The notes: generated by a model from the letters alone, not told the origin. A stretch of DNA of 64,000 nucleotides from Streptococcus gallinaceus (GCF_024170225.1 NZ_JALJXU010000003.1:186001-250000), one strand, 5' to 3'. Shown: positions 8,004 through 17,422, numbered from the stretch's first letter. Program-made: numbers and translations.

Positions 8004-10107
8004 ATGGAAAGATAGAGCGACTAAAATCAATTCGCTGCGCTTTGAGTAATTGGTCGTGCTGGATAGAGTGAACAGCCTTACCATCTATCGTCGTTTTTGC
8101 AAGAAATTGGAAATGTTCGTAGGCATTCTCACAATGAAGTGTGAGCCAGTTTTTAGTTTGTGACACATAAATTTTTACTTCCTCAAAGAGTGGCAAACCG
8201 AGCTGGTAGTCGCCATTTCCTGGACAGACAGGGTAAAATCCGAGACAGGACCAGATATACCAAGCAGACATGGAGCCGTTATCTTCATCGCCTGGATAGC
8301 CATCAAAGCTTGGTTTGAAGAGTTGATTTCGTGCTGCATGGAGCAAGATGGCGGTGTATTCGGGTTTGTCAGTCCACTGGAAAAGATAAGGAATGTGAAA
8401 ACTAGGCTGGTTGGATAGGGCGAATTGCCCAAATTCAACTTGAGCCATTTCACTCATTTCATGGATTTCATATCCGTAGCCCTCAACAGAAAAAGTAGGG
8501 TCGTCCTTGCAGAGCTTGAGGAGGTAGTCGAGAAAGGCTTCCTGTCCACCCATCAAGTCTATCAATCCCTTTATATCGTGGAGAGGGGCAAGACTGGCTT
8601 GAACAGCTGAGCATTCTGCGTAATCTCTCCCCCAAGTATAAGGATTAAAATCATCGCGGAATTGCCCTTGTCGATTTTTTGAGCGGATATAGCCCTTTTT
8701 AGAATCAAATAATTGCCGGTAACCGAGACTTTTTTCCAAGTATGTGTCTGTGATTTCTGGCTGAATATGACTGGCTACCTTGCCTATGCAGTAGTCACTG
8801 TAAGCATAGTCCAAGGTATGACTGACGCTTTCGTGTAAATCATTTGGCAGGTAACCATATTTCTCAAAAACATCAGCTCCGTGACGGCCGTAACGAAGAG
8901 TCGGATCAGGAGTTTCTCTGGTCTTTATCATGGCTTCCAATAATTGTGGCATGAGGTCAGGTCGCAGACCTTTTTGGCAAGCGTCAGCAATGACGCCATC
9001 TACCAGAGTTCCCGGCATGATACCGCGCTCATCTGGCGACAACCATTTTGGTAAATAGCCTGTATCGTGGTAGAAAGTTAAAATACCTTCTAAAAATTGC
9101 TCCAAATAATCACTGTAGCAGAGACTTAGTAGCGGGTAGTTGGAACGGAAAGTATCCCAGTAACCATTATTGGTAAAAAATTTTCCTGGTCGAGCAGATT
9201 GACTAGTTGTGTCATAATGCCATGCTTTTCCTTTTTCATCTAGTTCGTAGAAGGTTTGAGGGAAGAGTAGGGTGCGGTAGAGGCAGTGACCAAACATATC
9301 AGTAGAAGCAGTGCCTTTTTTTGTAACTTGAATCCGGTCTAGCAACTGTTGCCATTTTGCTTGGGTGGCAAATGCTTCTGTCGCGAAGTCTTGGATCTGG
9401 CTCAGGTTGAATTTGGCCTGTTCTGGGCTGATAAAGGAGGTTGCCAGTCGACAATGAACAGACTGACTGGAAAATCCAAGCAAGGTATGCAGTTCTTGAC
9501 CAGTCAATTCTTCCTTTTTCTCCGCATCTAAATTCTCAAAAAATTGGATTGGTTGGTCAAAGCAGAACCGGACATACATGGCGAAATGTGGATCTTGCGT
9601 CTCACTAGCATTTTCCAAACGGGCCTGAATCGTAAAGTCATCAACCTGCAGGTAACTGCTCAGTCCAGGTGCATAAAGCGCTAGTTGAATAGCATCTTCG
9701 GCCTCCATGTGGAGACAAGCACCGTACAAGGTTGGGACCAATTCGGTATTTAGCTGATAACGCGTGGAATCAATCTGCAAGCAGTGCGGTGAGAAGATAG
9801 CCCAATCGCGATGATAACTCGATTGACGGAAAAAAATGTCTGTTGACTTAGGACGACTCGTCATCGGTGTCATTAACAGCCAAGAAAAATCTCCCAACCA
9901 AGGACTCGGTTGGTGGGTCAACCGAATGCCTTGGTAAACCGGTTCATGAGGATTGAAAAACCAAGAACCCTTATCATGGTTTGTCTGTAGTGCAAAATAA
10001 TTCATTCCAAAAGGATAACCCGTCAGGGGAAGGGTATTGCCATTTGAAAAGGCATGGCTATTGTAGGTTCCAACTCGGGTATCAATATCTGTTACCAAAA
10101 TACTCAT
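8002..10107 (-). CDS. GH92 alpha-1,2-mannosidase
   Basis: A 701-residue glycoside hydrolase family 92 protein. These are calcium-dependent inverting exo-alpha-mannosidases; many act on alpha-1,2 linkages of high-mannose N-glycans. Seen motifs: HDKGSWFFNP and GIRLTHQPSPW near the N-terminus, GYWDTFRSNYPLL in the middle, IHEMSEM with the probable acid E550, and GDEDNGSMSAWY with the probable base aspartates at about 607-609. There is no signal peptide or anchor, so it should act in the cytoplasm on imported glycans. It is transcribed away from the GH125-GH38-ROK operon, sharing the 10108-10289 regulatory gap. Substrate linkage is from family knowledge. Confidence 0.92.
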   Translation of the reverse strand: MSILVTDIDTRVGTYNSHAFSNGNTLPLTGYPFGMNYFALQTNHDKGSWFFNPHEPVYQGIRLTHQPSPWLGDFSWLLMTPMTSRPKSTDIFFRQSSYHRDWAIFSPHCLQIDSTRYQLNTELVPTLYGACLHMEAEDAIQLALYAPGLSSYLQVDDFTIQARLENASETQDPHFAMYVRFCFDQPIQFFENLDAEKKEELTGQELHTLLGFSSQSVHCRLATSFISPEQAKFNLSQIQDFATEAFATQAKWQQLLDRIQVTKKGTASTDMFGHCLYRTLLFPQTFYELDEKGKAWHYDTTSQSARPGKFFTNNGYWDTFRSNYPLLSLCYSDYLEQFLEGILTFYHDTGYLPKWLSPDERGIMPGTLVDGVIADACQKGLRPDLMPQLLEAMIKTRETPDPTLRYGRHGADVFEKYGYLPNDLHESVSHTLDYAYSDYCIGKVASHIQPEITDTYLEKSLGYRQLFDSKKGYIRSKNRQGQFRDDFNPYTWGRDYAECSAVQASLAPLHDIKGLIDLMGGQEAFLDYLLKLCKDDPTFSVEGYGYEIHEMSEMAQVEFGQFALSNQPSFHIPYLFQWTDKPEYTAILLHAARNQLFKPSFDGYPGDEDNGSMSAWYIWSCLGFYPVCPGNGDYQLGLPLFEEVKIYVSQTKNWLTLHCENAYEHFQFLAKTTIDGKAVHSIQHDQLLKAQRIDFSRSIFP

Positions 10108-10120
10108 AAATATATCCTCG

Positions 10121-10130
10121 GTTTTGTAGA
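10121..10130 (+). repeat. Lone GTTTTGTAGA copy before GH92
   Basis: The exact 10-mer GTTTTGTAGA recurs at 10190-10199, 69 bases away. Here the second half-site (ATTTGT at +21) is missing, so it may be a weak or accidental half-site. It lies in the GH92 leader. Confidence 0.3.
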
Positions 10131-10190
10131 TTTTTCCTTATTTTATCATGTTTTTACGGCGAAAAATGCCTGAACAAATGAGCTGAAAAG

Positions 10191-10221
10191 TTTTGTAGAA
10201 GAAAGTATTTAATTTGTGTAT
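10191..10221 (+). promoter_or_regulatory. Two-part direct repeat, candidate operator for the YesN-type regulator (copy B)
   Basis: TTTTGTAGAA (10191-10200), 11 bases, ATTTGTGTAT (10212-10221). The first half is identical to copy A and the spacer is the same length. It lies 69 bases before the GH125 ATG, just upstream of a likely -10 (TATACT, 10249-10254) that has no good -35, as expected for an activator-dependent promoter. Confidence 0.5.
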
Positions 10222-10289
10222 GACGAATTTTGGCTTGGTTTATTAAACTATACTTGAGATAGAGTCAAACCTTAGATTTGGAGGAATTT

Positions 10290-11582
10290 ATGTTATATAC
10301 AAAAGAAAAAGTGGACAAATGGTTGCAAGAAATTATTGAAAAAACCAGTGACCATCCTGCTTGGGGGAAAGTCTTCAGTCGTTGCTACACGGACACTTTG
10401 GATAATACTGTTAAAATTTTAGAAGATGGAACGAGTTTTGTCTTGACCGGTGATATTCCTGCCATGTGGCTACGGGATTCGACTGCCCAGCTCAAACCTT
10501 ACTTGTTCTTAGCCAAGGAAGATGAAAAACTTCGAGCAACGATTTTGGGTTTGGTCAAACGTCAAATTCGGTTGATTTTAAAAGACCCTTACGCCAATTC
10601 TTTCAATGAAACAGACAATTGGAATGGTCATCACGAAACTGACCACACAGACTTGACTGGCTGGGTTTGGGAACGCAAGTATGAAGTGGACTCGCTTTGT
10701 TATCCGCTGCAATTAGCCTATTTGCTGTGGAAGGTGACAGGAGAATCAGCTCAATTCGACCAGGAGTTTTTCCAAGCCTTGGAGCTGATTGTGACTGTCT
10801 GGGAAACGGAGCAAGATCATGCAGCGAAGTCAAGTTACCGTTTTGTCCGTGATACAGACCGTCAAGAAGATACATTGGTCAATGATGGGATGGGGCCAGA
10901 ATGCGCCTATACTGGTATGACGTGGTCTGCCTTTAGACCGAGTGATGATGCCTGCATCTACCCTTATCTCGTTCCGTCCAATATGTTTGCTGTAGTAGTA
11001 TTGGAATACGCGATGGAAATCTTGCCAGCCATGTCGAACAGTTTAGATCTGACTCTTTTAGAGCGGATTGATAGTCTTCGTAGTAGCATTGATGCGGGGA
11101 TTATGGAGCATGGTCTGACCAAGAATGCAGCTGGGGAAACCGTTTTTGCATTTGAGGTGGATGGACTTGGACATGCTTCGATTATGGATGATCCAAATGT
11201 ACCAAGCCTGCTTGCGGCACCGTATTTGGGCTATTGCTCGATTGATAATGAGATTTACCAAGCCACTCGAAAAACTATTTTGAGTCCTGAAAATCCCTAT
11301 TACTACGAAGGAAGTCACGCTGCTGGTCTAGGTTCTAGTCACACATTTTATCGTTACATTTGGCCAATTGCTTTGTCTATTCAGGGGCTGACAACGAGAG
11401 ACAAGGATGAAAAAGCACGTATCTTGGACTTGTTGGTTGCCTGCGATGGTGGAACAGGTGTCATGCACGAAAGTTTCCATGTAGACGATCCAAGTCTCTA
11501 CTCACGTGAATGGTTCTCATGGGCCAATATGATGTTTTGTGAATTAGTGTTGGATTATTATGATATGAAAGTGGAGGTGTAA
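10290..11582 (+). CDS. GH125 exo-alpha-1,6-mannosidase
   Basis: A 430-residue glycoside hydrolase family 125 (formerly DUF1237) protein. Family members are inverting exo-alpha-1,6-mannosidases, with characterised enzymes from Clostridium perfringens and Streptococcus pneumoniae. Visible conserved blocks are GDIPAMWLRDSTAQ near residue 55, YPYLVPSNMF in the middle and YEGSHAAGLGSSHTF with IWPIALSIQGLT near residue 350. No signal peptide is present. ATG 10290 is preceded by GGAGG at 10280-10284; an in-frame TTG at 10278 overlaps that site. The stop is 1 base before the GH38 start, so it is the first gene of the GH125-GH38-ROK operon. Confidence 0.94.
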   Translation: MLYTKEKVDKWLQEIIEKTSDHPAWGKVFSRCYTDTLDNTVKILEDGTSFVLTGDIPAMWLRDSTAQLKPYLFLAKEDEKLRATILGLVKRQIRLILKDPYANSFNETDNWNGHHETDHTDLTGWVWERKYEVDSLCYPLQLAYLLWKVTGESAQFDQEFFQALELIVTVWETEQDHAAKSSYRFVRDTDRQEDTLVNDGMGPECAYTGMTWSAFRPSDDACIYPYLVPSNMFAVVVLEYAMEILPAMSNSLDLTLLERIDSLRSSIDAGIMEHGLTKNAAGETVFAFEVDGLGHASIMDDPNVPSLLAAPYLGYCSIDNEIYQATRKTILSPENPYYYEGSHAAGLGSSHTFYRYIWPIALSIQGLTTRDKDEKARILDLLVACDGGTGVMHESFHVDDPSLYSREWFSWANMMFCELVLDYYDMKVEV

Positions 11583-11583
11583 G

Positions 11584-14220
11584 ATGACGAGAGAAACAGT
11601 TCATATTATTTCCCATTCCCACTGGGACCGTGAATGGTATCTGCCTTTGGAAGCGCATCGGATGCGTTTGGTAGAGCTTTTCGAAGATTTGTTCGAATTA
11701 TTTGAGACAGATCCTGAATTTAAGAGTTTTCATCTAGATGGGCAGACTATTGTTCTTGATGATTATTTGGAAATTAGACCGCAAAATCGTGACAAGCTTT
11801 TGCACTATATCCATGAAGGCAGATTGAAAGTTGGTCCATTTTATATCTTACAAGATGATTACTTGATTACGGATGAAGCGCATGCGCGGAATGCTTTGAT
11901 TGGTCACTTGGAGAGTAAAAAGTGGGGGGCAGAAGGTCATGTTCCGGTAGGCTATTATCCGGATACCTTCGGAAATGTTGGGCAAATTCCTCAGCTGGCC
12001 AAGTTGTCTCAATTGGACACAGTTGCCTTTGGACGCGGTGTGAAGCCGATTGGATTTGACAACCAAGTCCTCTCAGATGACGTTTTCCAATCTTCATTTT
12101 CTGAAATGACTTGGCAAGGTGCAGATGACAGTCAGGTATTGGGAATTTTGTTCGCCAACTGGTACAGTAACGGTAATGAAATTCCAGTCGAGCCAAGCGC
12201 AGCAAAAGTTTTCTGGGACAAGAAATTGGCTGATGCCCGCAAGTATGCTTCGACCTCTCACCTTCTCTTTATGAACGGCTGTGACCATCAACCAGTTCAA
12301 AAGAATTTGAGTCAAGCCATTCGTGTGGCGCGTGAATTGTATCCAGATATCGACTTTGTTCACAGTGACTTCAAAACCTACACAGAAGCTGTAAAAGCGG
12401 CGAACCAGCAAGGTCTGTCAGTGGTCAAGGGTGAATTGACTAGTCAAGAAACGGATGGTTGGTACACATTGGCCAACACAGCCTCTACACGCATCTATCT
12501 GAAGCAGGCATTTGACCGAGCCAGCACTCTTTTAGCGGAAGAAGTTGAACCGTTTGCTATCATGTCAGGTCAAAAGTATCCTAGTGATGAGCTTACTTAT
12601 GCATGGAAATTATTGTTGCAAAATGCTCCTCACGATAGCATCTGTGGCTGTAGTATTGACGACGTTCACCGTGAAATGGAAGTGCGCTTGGCACGTGTGC
12701 AACAGGTCGGGGATTTCTTATTGCACCGGACATTTGACCAATGGGCAAAAGAACTGCAAACGGAAGACTTATCGGATTTGGCATTTACGGTGGTTAATCC
12801 AACACCCCATCGTCAAACCAAGACTGTTTCGGTGGATTTGACCGTGAAAAAAGAAGCCCTATTGGCTGGAAAGTTAGCTCAAACACATGCAGAACTGGAG
12901 CAATTGCCATTACCAAATCTCGGTGTAGCTGATGCTCAGGGCAATCGGATTCCAGCGAAAATTGAAGATTTGGGTGTCATTTTTGACTATACCTTGCCAA
13001 AAGACAAGTTTAGACAAGCAGGATTCGCTCGGAAATTGCGCGTGACCGTACCAATGGAAGATATGCCGCCCTTGTCTTGGAAGACCTTCCAACTCATTGA
13101 AGTGGAAGAAACTGCTCAAGAACAAACCCTTACCTTTGAAAATGACTTCCTTGCGATTTCCTTTCAAGAAGGCAAGGGGCTGCAATTGACGGAAAAGGCG
13201 ACAGGACGCACTGTAGACAATTTCCTTTCATTTGAAGATGTGGGCGACATGGGAAATGAATACATTTTCGTACAGACAGCTGATGGAGAAGTGGTCAGAG
13301 CACACGCAGAAAATCTTCGTTCATTAGAACGTATTGGTGCAATGCAACGCTTCACATCAGATTTTCGTCTTGCGGTGCCTGTTAGTGCGGCTGAAAGCTT
13401 ACTAGCTGAGCAGATTGAGCTCGTCGAATGTATGAAACGCAAGAGTAGTCGTTCTGAACAGTTGATGGACTTGCCAATTCAGGTGACCTTTACTCTGTAT
13501 GACCATTCACCGCAACTTCATGTCACAGCAACCTTTACCAACCAGATGAAGGACCATCGTCTTCGGGCGATGATTGCGACAGGATTGACCGCTGATAGCC
13601 ACGAAGCCGACTCAACTTTTGAGACAGTTGTTCGTTTCAATACGCCATCAAAATACTGGGAAAATCCAAGTTTTGCACAACGTCACAGAACTTTTGTTTC
13701 TCTAGCGGAAGAAAGCAGAGCTGTTACTTTGTCCAGTCAGGGATTACATGAATACGAGGTAGTAAATCAGTCAGAATTGGCCTTAACTGTCTTGAGAGCT
13801 ACGGGAGAATTGGGAGACTGGGGTTATTTCCCAACACCAGATGCTCAATGTTTACGAGAGTTCCAAGTAGATTTTGCGATTGAACTTCATGCTAGCAAGG
13901 ACAAATATGCTGCTTATAGCCGAGCAAAATCTTTTTCAAGCAGTCTTCTTGCCAAACAAATCAGCCAACATGCCGGTAGCATTGCCTCAAGCAGCCTTGT
14001 CAACCTACACCCAGCTTTGGCAGATGACAGACTTTGTATCACCAGCCTAAAAAGAGCAGAAGATGGGCAATCAACTGTTCTACGCTACTACAATATGGCA
14101 GACGAAGAAGTTGTCCTAGAAGGCCATCAAGCGACCTGTCTTGATTTGCTGGAGCACGAAATTCCAAGAGATGCTTCTCGGATTCATTCCCAAGAAATTC
14201 GAACTGAGCTTTTAGAGTAG
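11584..14220 (+). CDS. GH38 alpha-mannosidase
   Basis: An 878-residue zinc-dependent retaining alpha-mannosidase of family GH38. HSHWDREW near the N-terminus gives zinc ligands H13 and D15, and GYYPDTFG holds the nucleophile D127. CDHQPVQ and NAPHDSICGCSID carry further active-site residues, and a long beta-sandwich C-terminal half follows. The S. pyogenes and S. pneumoniae homologues act on alpha-1,3 mannose links; this linkage is taken from family knowledge. There is no signal peptide. The gene starts 1 base after GH125 and GTGGAGGTG just upstream gives the ribosome site. With GH92 and GH125 it would complete removal of alpha-mannose from N-glycan cores. Confidence 0.94.
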   Translation: MTRETVHIISHSHWDREWYLPLEAHRMRLVELFEDLFELFETDPEFKSFHLDGQTIVLDDYLEIRPQNRDKLLHYIHEGRLKVGPFYILQDDYLITDEAHARNALIGHLESKKWGAEGHVPVGYYPDTFGNVGQIPQLAKLSQLDTVAFGRGVKPIGFDNQVLSDDVFQSSFSEMTWQGADDSQVLGILFANWYSNGNEIPVEPSAAKVFWDKKLADARKYASTSHLLFMNGCDHQPVQKNLSQAIRVARELYPDIDFVHSDFKTYTEAVKAANQQGLSVVKGELTSQETDGWYTLANTASTRIYLKQAFDRASTLLAEEVEPFAIMSGQKYPSDELTYAWKLLLQNAPHDSICGCSIDDVHREMEVRLARVQQVGDFLLHRTFDQWAKELQTEDLSDLAFTVVNPTPHRQTKTVSVDLTVKKEALLAGKLAQTHAELEQLPLPNLGVADAQGNRIPAKIEDLGVIFDYTLPKDKFRQAGFARKLRVTVPMEDMPPLSWKTFQLIEVEETAQEQTLTFENDFLAISFQEGKGLQLTEKATGRTVDNFLSFEDVGDMGNEYIFVQTADGEVVRAHAENLRSLERIGAMQRFTSDFRLAVPVSAAESLLAEQIELVECMKRKSSRSEQLMDLPIQVTFTLYDHSPQLHVTATFTNQMKDHRLRAMIATGLTADSHEADSTFETVVRFNTPSKYWENPSFAQRHRTFVSLAEESRAVTLSSQGLHEYEVVNQSELALTVLRATGELGDWGYFPTPDAQCLREFQVDFAIELHASKDKYAAYSRAKSFSSSLLAKQISQHAGSIASSSLVNLHPALADDRLCITSLKRAEDGQSTVLRYYNMADEEVVLEGHQATCLDLLEHEIPRDASRIHSQEIRTELLE

Positions 14221-14229
14221 GGGGAGTTT

Positions 14230-15069
14230 ATGACGATTGCATGTTTTGATATTGGAGGGACAGATGTCAAGTTTGCAGCGATAAGGAACAAGGAGATTCT
14301 CCAAAGAGAGAGTTGTCCAACTCCAAAAAGTTTGGCTGACTTAGTCAACTGGATAGAAAAGCAGGTTCGACCGACTTCAGATGTCCTAGCAATTTCCATC
14401 AGTCTGCCTGGCTCTGTCGACCCGAAGACCGGGATTGTAGCGGGAATTAGTGCGGTGCCTTATATTCACGGGCCGTCCTGGTTTGACATATTGGCATTTC
14501 TGAATTTACCAATTTTTATGGAAAATGATGCAAATTGTGTCGGCCTTAGCCAATTAGCTGCTCAAGGAGAACTGGAAAATTTTGCCTGTGTCGTGATTGG
14601 AACAGGCATCGGAGGGGCAGTCGTTTTAGATAGAAAACTCATTCGCGGGTGGAAAGGCTATGCTGGTGAGTTTGGCTATATGTTGTCTGACCCGTTAACG
14701 AACTGGTCTCAAAAAGCATCTACTGGCAATATGGTTGCAGGTGTACGTCGAGCAAAAGCAGAGCTAGATTGGGACGGAGTCGCGATTTACAAGGCGGCAG
14801 CAGAGGGAGATCCAGTCTGCCAAACAGCCTTACAAAACATGTATGACGAACTAGCCCTAGGCCTGATTACTATTTTCTACTGTCTTGGTACCAAGGATAT
14901 TTTTCTTGGCGGAGCTATCAGCCAAAATAGAGAATTTTTAGCAGGAGTACAAGCCAGTCTCCAGTCTATCCAGGCTCGCAATTCCGATATTCCAGAACTA
15001 CCTACAGTACAAGCCTGTCATTTTCATGGAGATGCCAATCTTATGGGCGCTTACATGCTCGCGACATAA
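14230..15069 (+). CDS. ROK-family sugar kinase
   Basis: A 279-residue ROK (repressor, ORF, kinase) protein without a DNA-binding domain. DIGGTDVKFAAI is the phosphate-binding loop, and MENDANCVGLSQ and IGTGIGGAVVLD are the ROK sugar/ATP blocks. The usual ROK zinc motif (GHxx...CxCGxxGC) is replaced by a region without cysteines around residues 145-165, as in some glycoside-specific ROK kinases. It is 9 bases behind the GH38 gene with GGGGGAG as ribosome site. The likely substrate is mannose or another sugar freed by the mannosidases; this is inferred from context only. Confidence 0.88.
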   Translation: MTIACFDIGGTDVKFAAIRNKEILQRESCPTPKSLADLVNWIEKQVRPTSDVLAISISLPGSVDPKTGIVAGISAVPYIHGPSWFDILAFLNLPIFMENDANCVGLSQLAAQGELENFACVVIGTGIGGAVVLDRKLIRGWKGYAGEFGYMLSDPLTNWSQKASTGNMVAGVRRAKAELDWDGVAIYKAAAEGDPVCQTALQNMYDELALGLITIFYCLGTKDIFLGGAISQNREFLAGVQASLQSIQARNSDIPELPTVQACHFHGDANLMGAYMLAT

Positions 15070-15071
15070 CC

Positions 15072-15105
15072 AAAGGCTGAAGGAAACCTCTCCTTCAGCT
15101 TTTTT
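15072..15105 (+). terminator. Terminator of the mannosidase operon
   Basis: AAGGCTGAAGGA pairs with TCCTTCAGCTTTTTT immediately after the ROK stop. Confidence 0.88.
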
Positions 15106-15154
15106 AGGATGATTTAAGCTAACCATGTTAAGATAAGTCTAGAGAGAGTTAAAC

Positions 15155-15183
15155 TTATGAATTTTTTGTATTCATGATATAAT
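15155..15183 (+). promoter_or_regulatory. Promoter of ciaRH
   Basis: TTATGA (15155-15160), a 17-base spacer and TATAAT (15178-15183) precede ciaR; GAGGAGA at 15193-15199 is the ribosome site. TTTAAG at 15113 and GTTAAG at 15127 resemble CiaR half-sites, but the spacing (8) differs from the known direct repeat. Confidence 0.6.
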
Positions 15184-15206
15184 AGAGAGATAGAGGAGAA
15201 TGAGAC

Positions 15207-15881
15207 ATGATTAAATTATTATTAGTAGAAGATGACTTGAGCCTGTCCAATTCGGTATTTGATTTTTTGGATGACTTTGCAGACGTTATGCAAGTATTTG
15301 ATGGCGAAGAAGGGCTCTACGAAGCCGAATCTGGTGTTTATGACTTGATTCTTTTGGACTTAATGTTGCCTGAAAAAAATGGCTTCCAAGTCTTGAAAGA
15401 ATTGCGCGAAAAAGGCGTGACAACCCCTGTTCTCATCATGACAGCCAAAGAAAGTTTGGATGATAAGGGACAAGGATTTGAACTTGGAGCGGACGACTAC
15501 CTCACCAAGCCATTTTACCTAGAAGAGTTGAAGATGCGGATTCAAGCCCTCTTGAAACGGGCTGGGAAATTCAATGAGAACTTCCTACATTATGGAGACC
15601 TGTCTGTCAACTTATCGACAAATTCTACCACTGTGAACGGCCAAGAAGTAGAAATGCTGGGTAAGGAATTTGATTTGCTGGTTTATTTCTTACAAAATCA
15701 AAATGTTATCCTGCCAAAAACACAAATTTTCGACCGTATCTGGGGATTTGATAGCGATACCACGATTTCAGTTGTCGAAGTCTACGTGTCAAAAATTCGG
15801 AAAAAATTGAAAGGAACGACTTTCGGAGACAATTTGCAAACTCTTCGTAGCGTTGGCTATATCCTGAAAAATGCTGAATAA
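15207..15881 (+). CDS. ciaR: Response regulator CiaR (OmpR family)
   Basis: A 224-residue OmpR-type regulator: receiver domain 1-115 with DD9-10, phospho-acceptor D51 ([12 protein letters not shown]) and Lys in LTKPF, then a winged helix with [20 protein letters not shown]. The receiver is nearly the streptococcal CiaR sequence as I know it ([18 protein letters not shown]). In streptococci CiaRH controls cell-envelope stress, beta-lactam tolerance, competence and small csRNAs. It overlaps the next gene by 11 bases (15871-15881), the usual ciaR-ciaH coupling. Confidence 0.96.
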   Translation: MIKLLLVEDDLSLSNSVFDFLDDFADVMQVFDGEEGLYEAESGVYDLILLDLMLPEKNGFQVLKELREKGVTTPVLIMTAKESLDDKGQGFELGADDYLTKPFYLEELKMRIQALLKRAGKFNENFLHYGDLSVNLSTNSTTVNGQEVEMLGKEFDLLVYFLQNQNVILPKTQIFDRIWGFDSDTTISVVEVYVSKIRKKLKGTTFGDNLQTLRSVGYILKNAE

Positions 15882-17208
15882 GGTTAGAAAAGGACTTCAC
15901 ACGGATAATTTCTCTTATTTTATCCGTTATTTTGCTGTTTTCACGCTGATTTTTGGTCTCATGTCCATTATCATTTTAAATCTGATGCGGTCCACTATGT
16001 ACCACACTTCTGATGAGACTTTTGACCATATCTGCGATGACCCCAGTGCGGTGATTAACTTCGCCCTTGCTAGAGGGACAGTGCCGGATGTGAATTGGTT
16101 CAATACCGATAATAGTGGCCCAACCACAGGATTTGAAGGCACACACCCCAAATTAGCCCTCAATACCAATTACCACATTATTCTATACAATAGTGCTGGT
16201 CAAGCTATGAACAATATCGATATCCTATCTGGACTTTCTAGCTTAAAATTAGACAAATCAAGCATCAATGAGATCAAAGAAATTCGCGTTGAAAGCCTCT
16301 TCGGCGAGAAAGAGTACTACCGAAAAATGACGCTCCGACTAACGGATAAGCAGCAAGCCATGTCCGCTGTTAGCGACGTTCGCTATGTGACGGTCCTCTT
16401 CAATACAACTCAGATTCGAGATTCCATTTCTTCTTATGAGACAACAGTTGTCGTCGTCATGATTAGCTTCTGGATTATTTCCATCGTTGCTAGTATTTAT
16501 CTGGCGACCGTCAGCGTTCGTCCGATTTTGATTAGTTACCAGCGACAAAAAGACTTTGTTGAAAATGCCAGTCACGAGTTGCGGACACCCTTGGCTGTTT
16601 TGCAAAATCGTCTGGAAAGTTTATTCCGAAATCCGGATGCCACTATCCTTGAGTCGAGTGAAAGTATCGCTTCAAGTCTAGAAGAAGTGCGCAATATGCG
16701 TTTGCTCACAAGTAATCTTCTCAATCTAGCCAGACGGGATGATGGCCTTAAGCCAAGTTTGGCAGATATTCCTGCATCTTTTTTTGAAGAAGTGCTCAGC
16801 AACTACCAGTTGATTGCAGAAGAAAGTGATAAAGAGTTAGAAGTGACCAACCAACTGACGGGGGCAATTCATTCGGACAAGACGCTTCTAAAACAAGTCA
16901 TGACCATATTGGTTGATAATGCTTTGAAGTATACCGATACGAACGGTCAAATTAAGATTGATCTAGCTGCGACAGACCGCTATCTCATTTACCGAGTGAC
17001 TGATAATGGTGTTGGCATTAGCGATGATGACAAGAAAAAGATTTTTGACCGATTTTACCGTGTTGATAAGGCGCGTACGCGTCAAAAAGGTGGCTTTGGC
17101 TTGGGACTTTCTCTTGCCAAGCAGATTTTAGAAAGTCTTCATGGCACCATCACTGTCCAAGATAATACACCTCAAGGCTCTATCTTTGAAGTAAAAGTTC
17201 CAAAATAA
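15871..17208 (+). CDS. ciaH: Sensor histidine kinase CiaH
   Basis: A 445-residue membrane kinase. TM1 lies at about 17-38, an extracytoplasmic sensor at 39-190 and TM2 at about 192-213. The HisKA domain has [16 protein letters not shown] with phospho-acceptor H235. The HATPase domain shows DNALKYT (N box), DNGVGIS (G1) and [11 protein letters not shown] (G2). It partners CiaR at the membrane. The start at 15871 overlaps the ciaR stop. A terminator at 17211-17238 follows. Confidence 0.96.
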   Translation: MLNKVRKGLHTDNFSYFIRYFAVFTLIFGLMSIIILNLMRSTMYHTSDETFDHICDDPSAVINFALARGTVPDVNWFNTDNSGPTTGFEGTHPKLALNTNYHIILYNSAGQAMNNIDILSGLSSLKLDKSSINEIKEIRVESLFGEKEYYRKMTLRLTDKQQAMSAVSDVRYVTVLFNTTQIRDSISSYETTVVVVMISFWIISIVASIYLATVSVRPILISYQRQKDFVENASHELRTPLAVLQNRLESLFRNPDATILESSESIASSLEEVRNMRLLTSNLLNLARRDDGLKPSLADIPASFFEEVLSNYQLIAEESDKELEVTNQLTGAIHSDKTLLKQVMTILVDNALKYTDTNGQIKIDLAATDRYLIYRVTDNGVGISDDDKKKIFDRFYRVDKARTRQKGGFGLGLSLAKQILESLHGTITVQDNTPQGSIFEVKVPK

Positions 17209-17210
17209 TA

Positions 17211-17238
17211 GGAAAAGTCGAGTTAGCTCGGCTTTTTT
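17211..17238 (+). terminator. Terminator of ciaRH
   Basis: AAGTCGAG and CTCGGCTT (one G-T pair) form a stem with loop TTAG followed by TTTTTT. Confidence 0.82.
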
Positions 17239-17258
17239 AGTATCCTTTAAGACAAGCT

Positions 17259-17267
17259 TGCTATACT
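17259..17267 (+). promoter_or_regulatory. Extended -10 promoter of small membrane-protein genes
   Basis: TGCTATACT at 17259-17267 is an extended -10 just after the ciaRH terminator and 30 bases before the 36-codon gene. TTTAAG at 17246-17251 is a CiaR-like half-site, but no second half at the right spacing is visible. Confidence 0.5.
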
Positions 17268-17296
17268 AAGTACAGTTGAGAAGGAGGAAGACAGAT

Positions 17297-17407
17297 ATGC
17301 AATCCATTCACAAAAAGCAAGTACTAGGCCTTGCCATTAGTCTAGGTACTAAGTTTCTACTCTTGTTGGGCGTATTTGTAGCAACACACTTCGAACTAAT
17401 CTATTAA
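17297..17407 (+). CDS. 36-residue membrane peptide, unknown
   Basis: ATG 17297 is preceded by a strong AAGGAGG at 17281-17287, and the frame ends with TAA at 17405-17407. The peptide has a basic start (MQSIHKKQ), one predicted membrane helix from about residue 8 to 30 and a short tail (HFELIY). It is followed 15 bases later by another small membrane-protein gene and both lie between a promoter and a terminator, so they probably form one transcript. I do not recognise the family. It is too short for many gene finders. Confidence 0.55.
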   Translation: MQSIHKKQVLGLAISLGTKFLLLLGVFVATHFELIY

Positions 17408-17422
17408 AGCGAAGGATATTCT

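Noticed and set aside
11058-13442. Several 60-110 codon minus-strand open frames within GH125 and GH38 genes
   Set aside because: All are antisense shadows without ribosome sites or recognisable sequence.
15113-15132. TTTAAG and GTTAAG before ciaR as a CiaR direct repeat
   Set aside because: The spacing is 8 bases, not the 6 between hexamers known for CiaR sites, and one half-site is imperfect.
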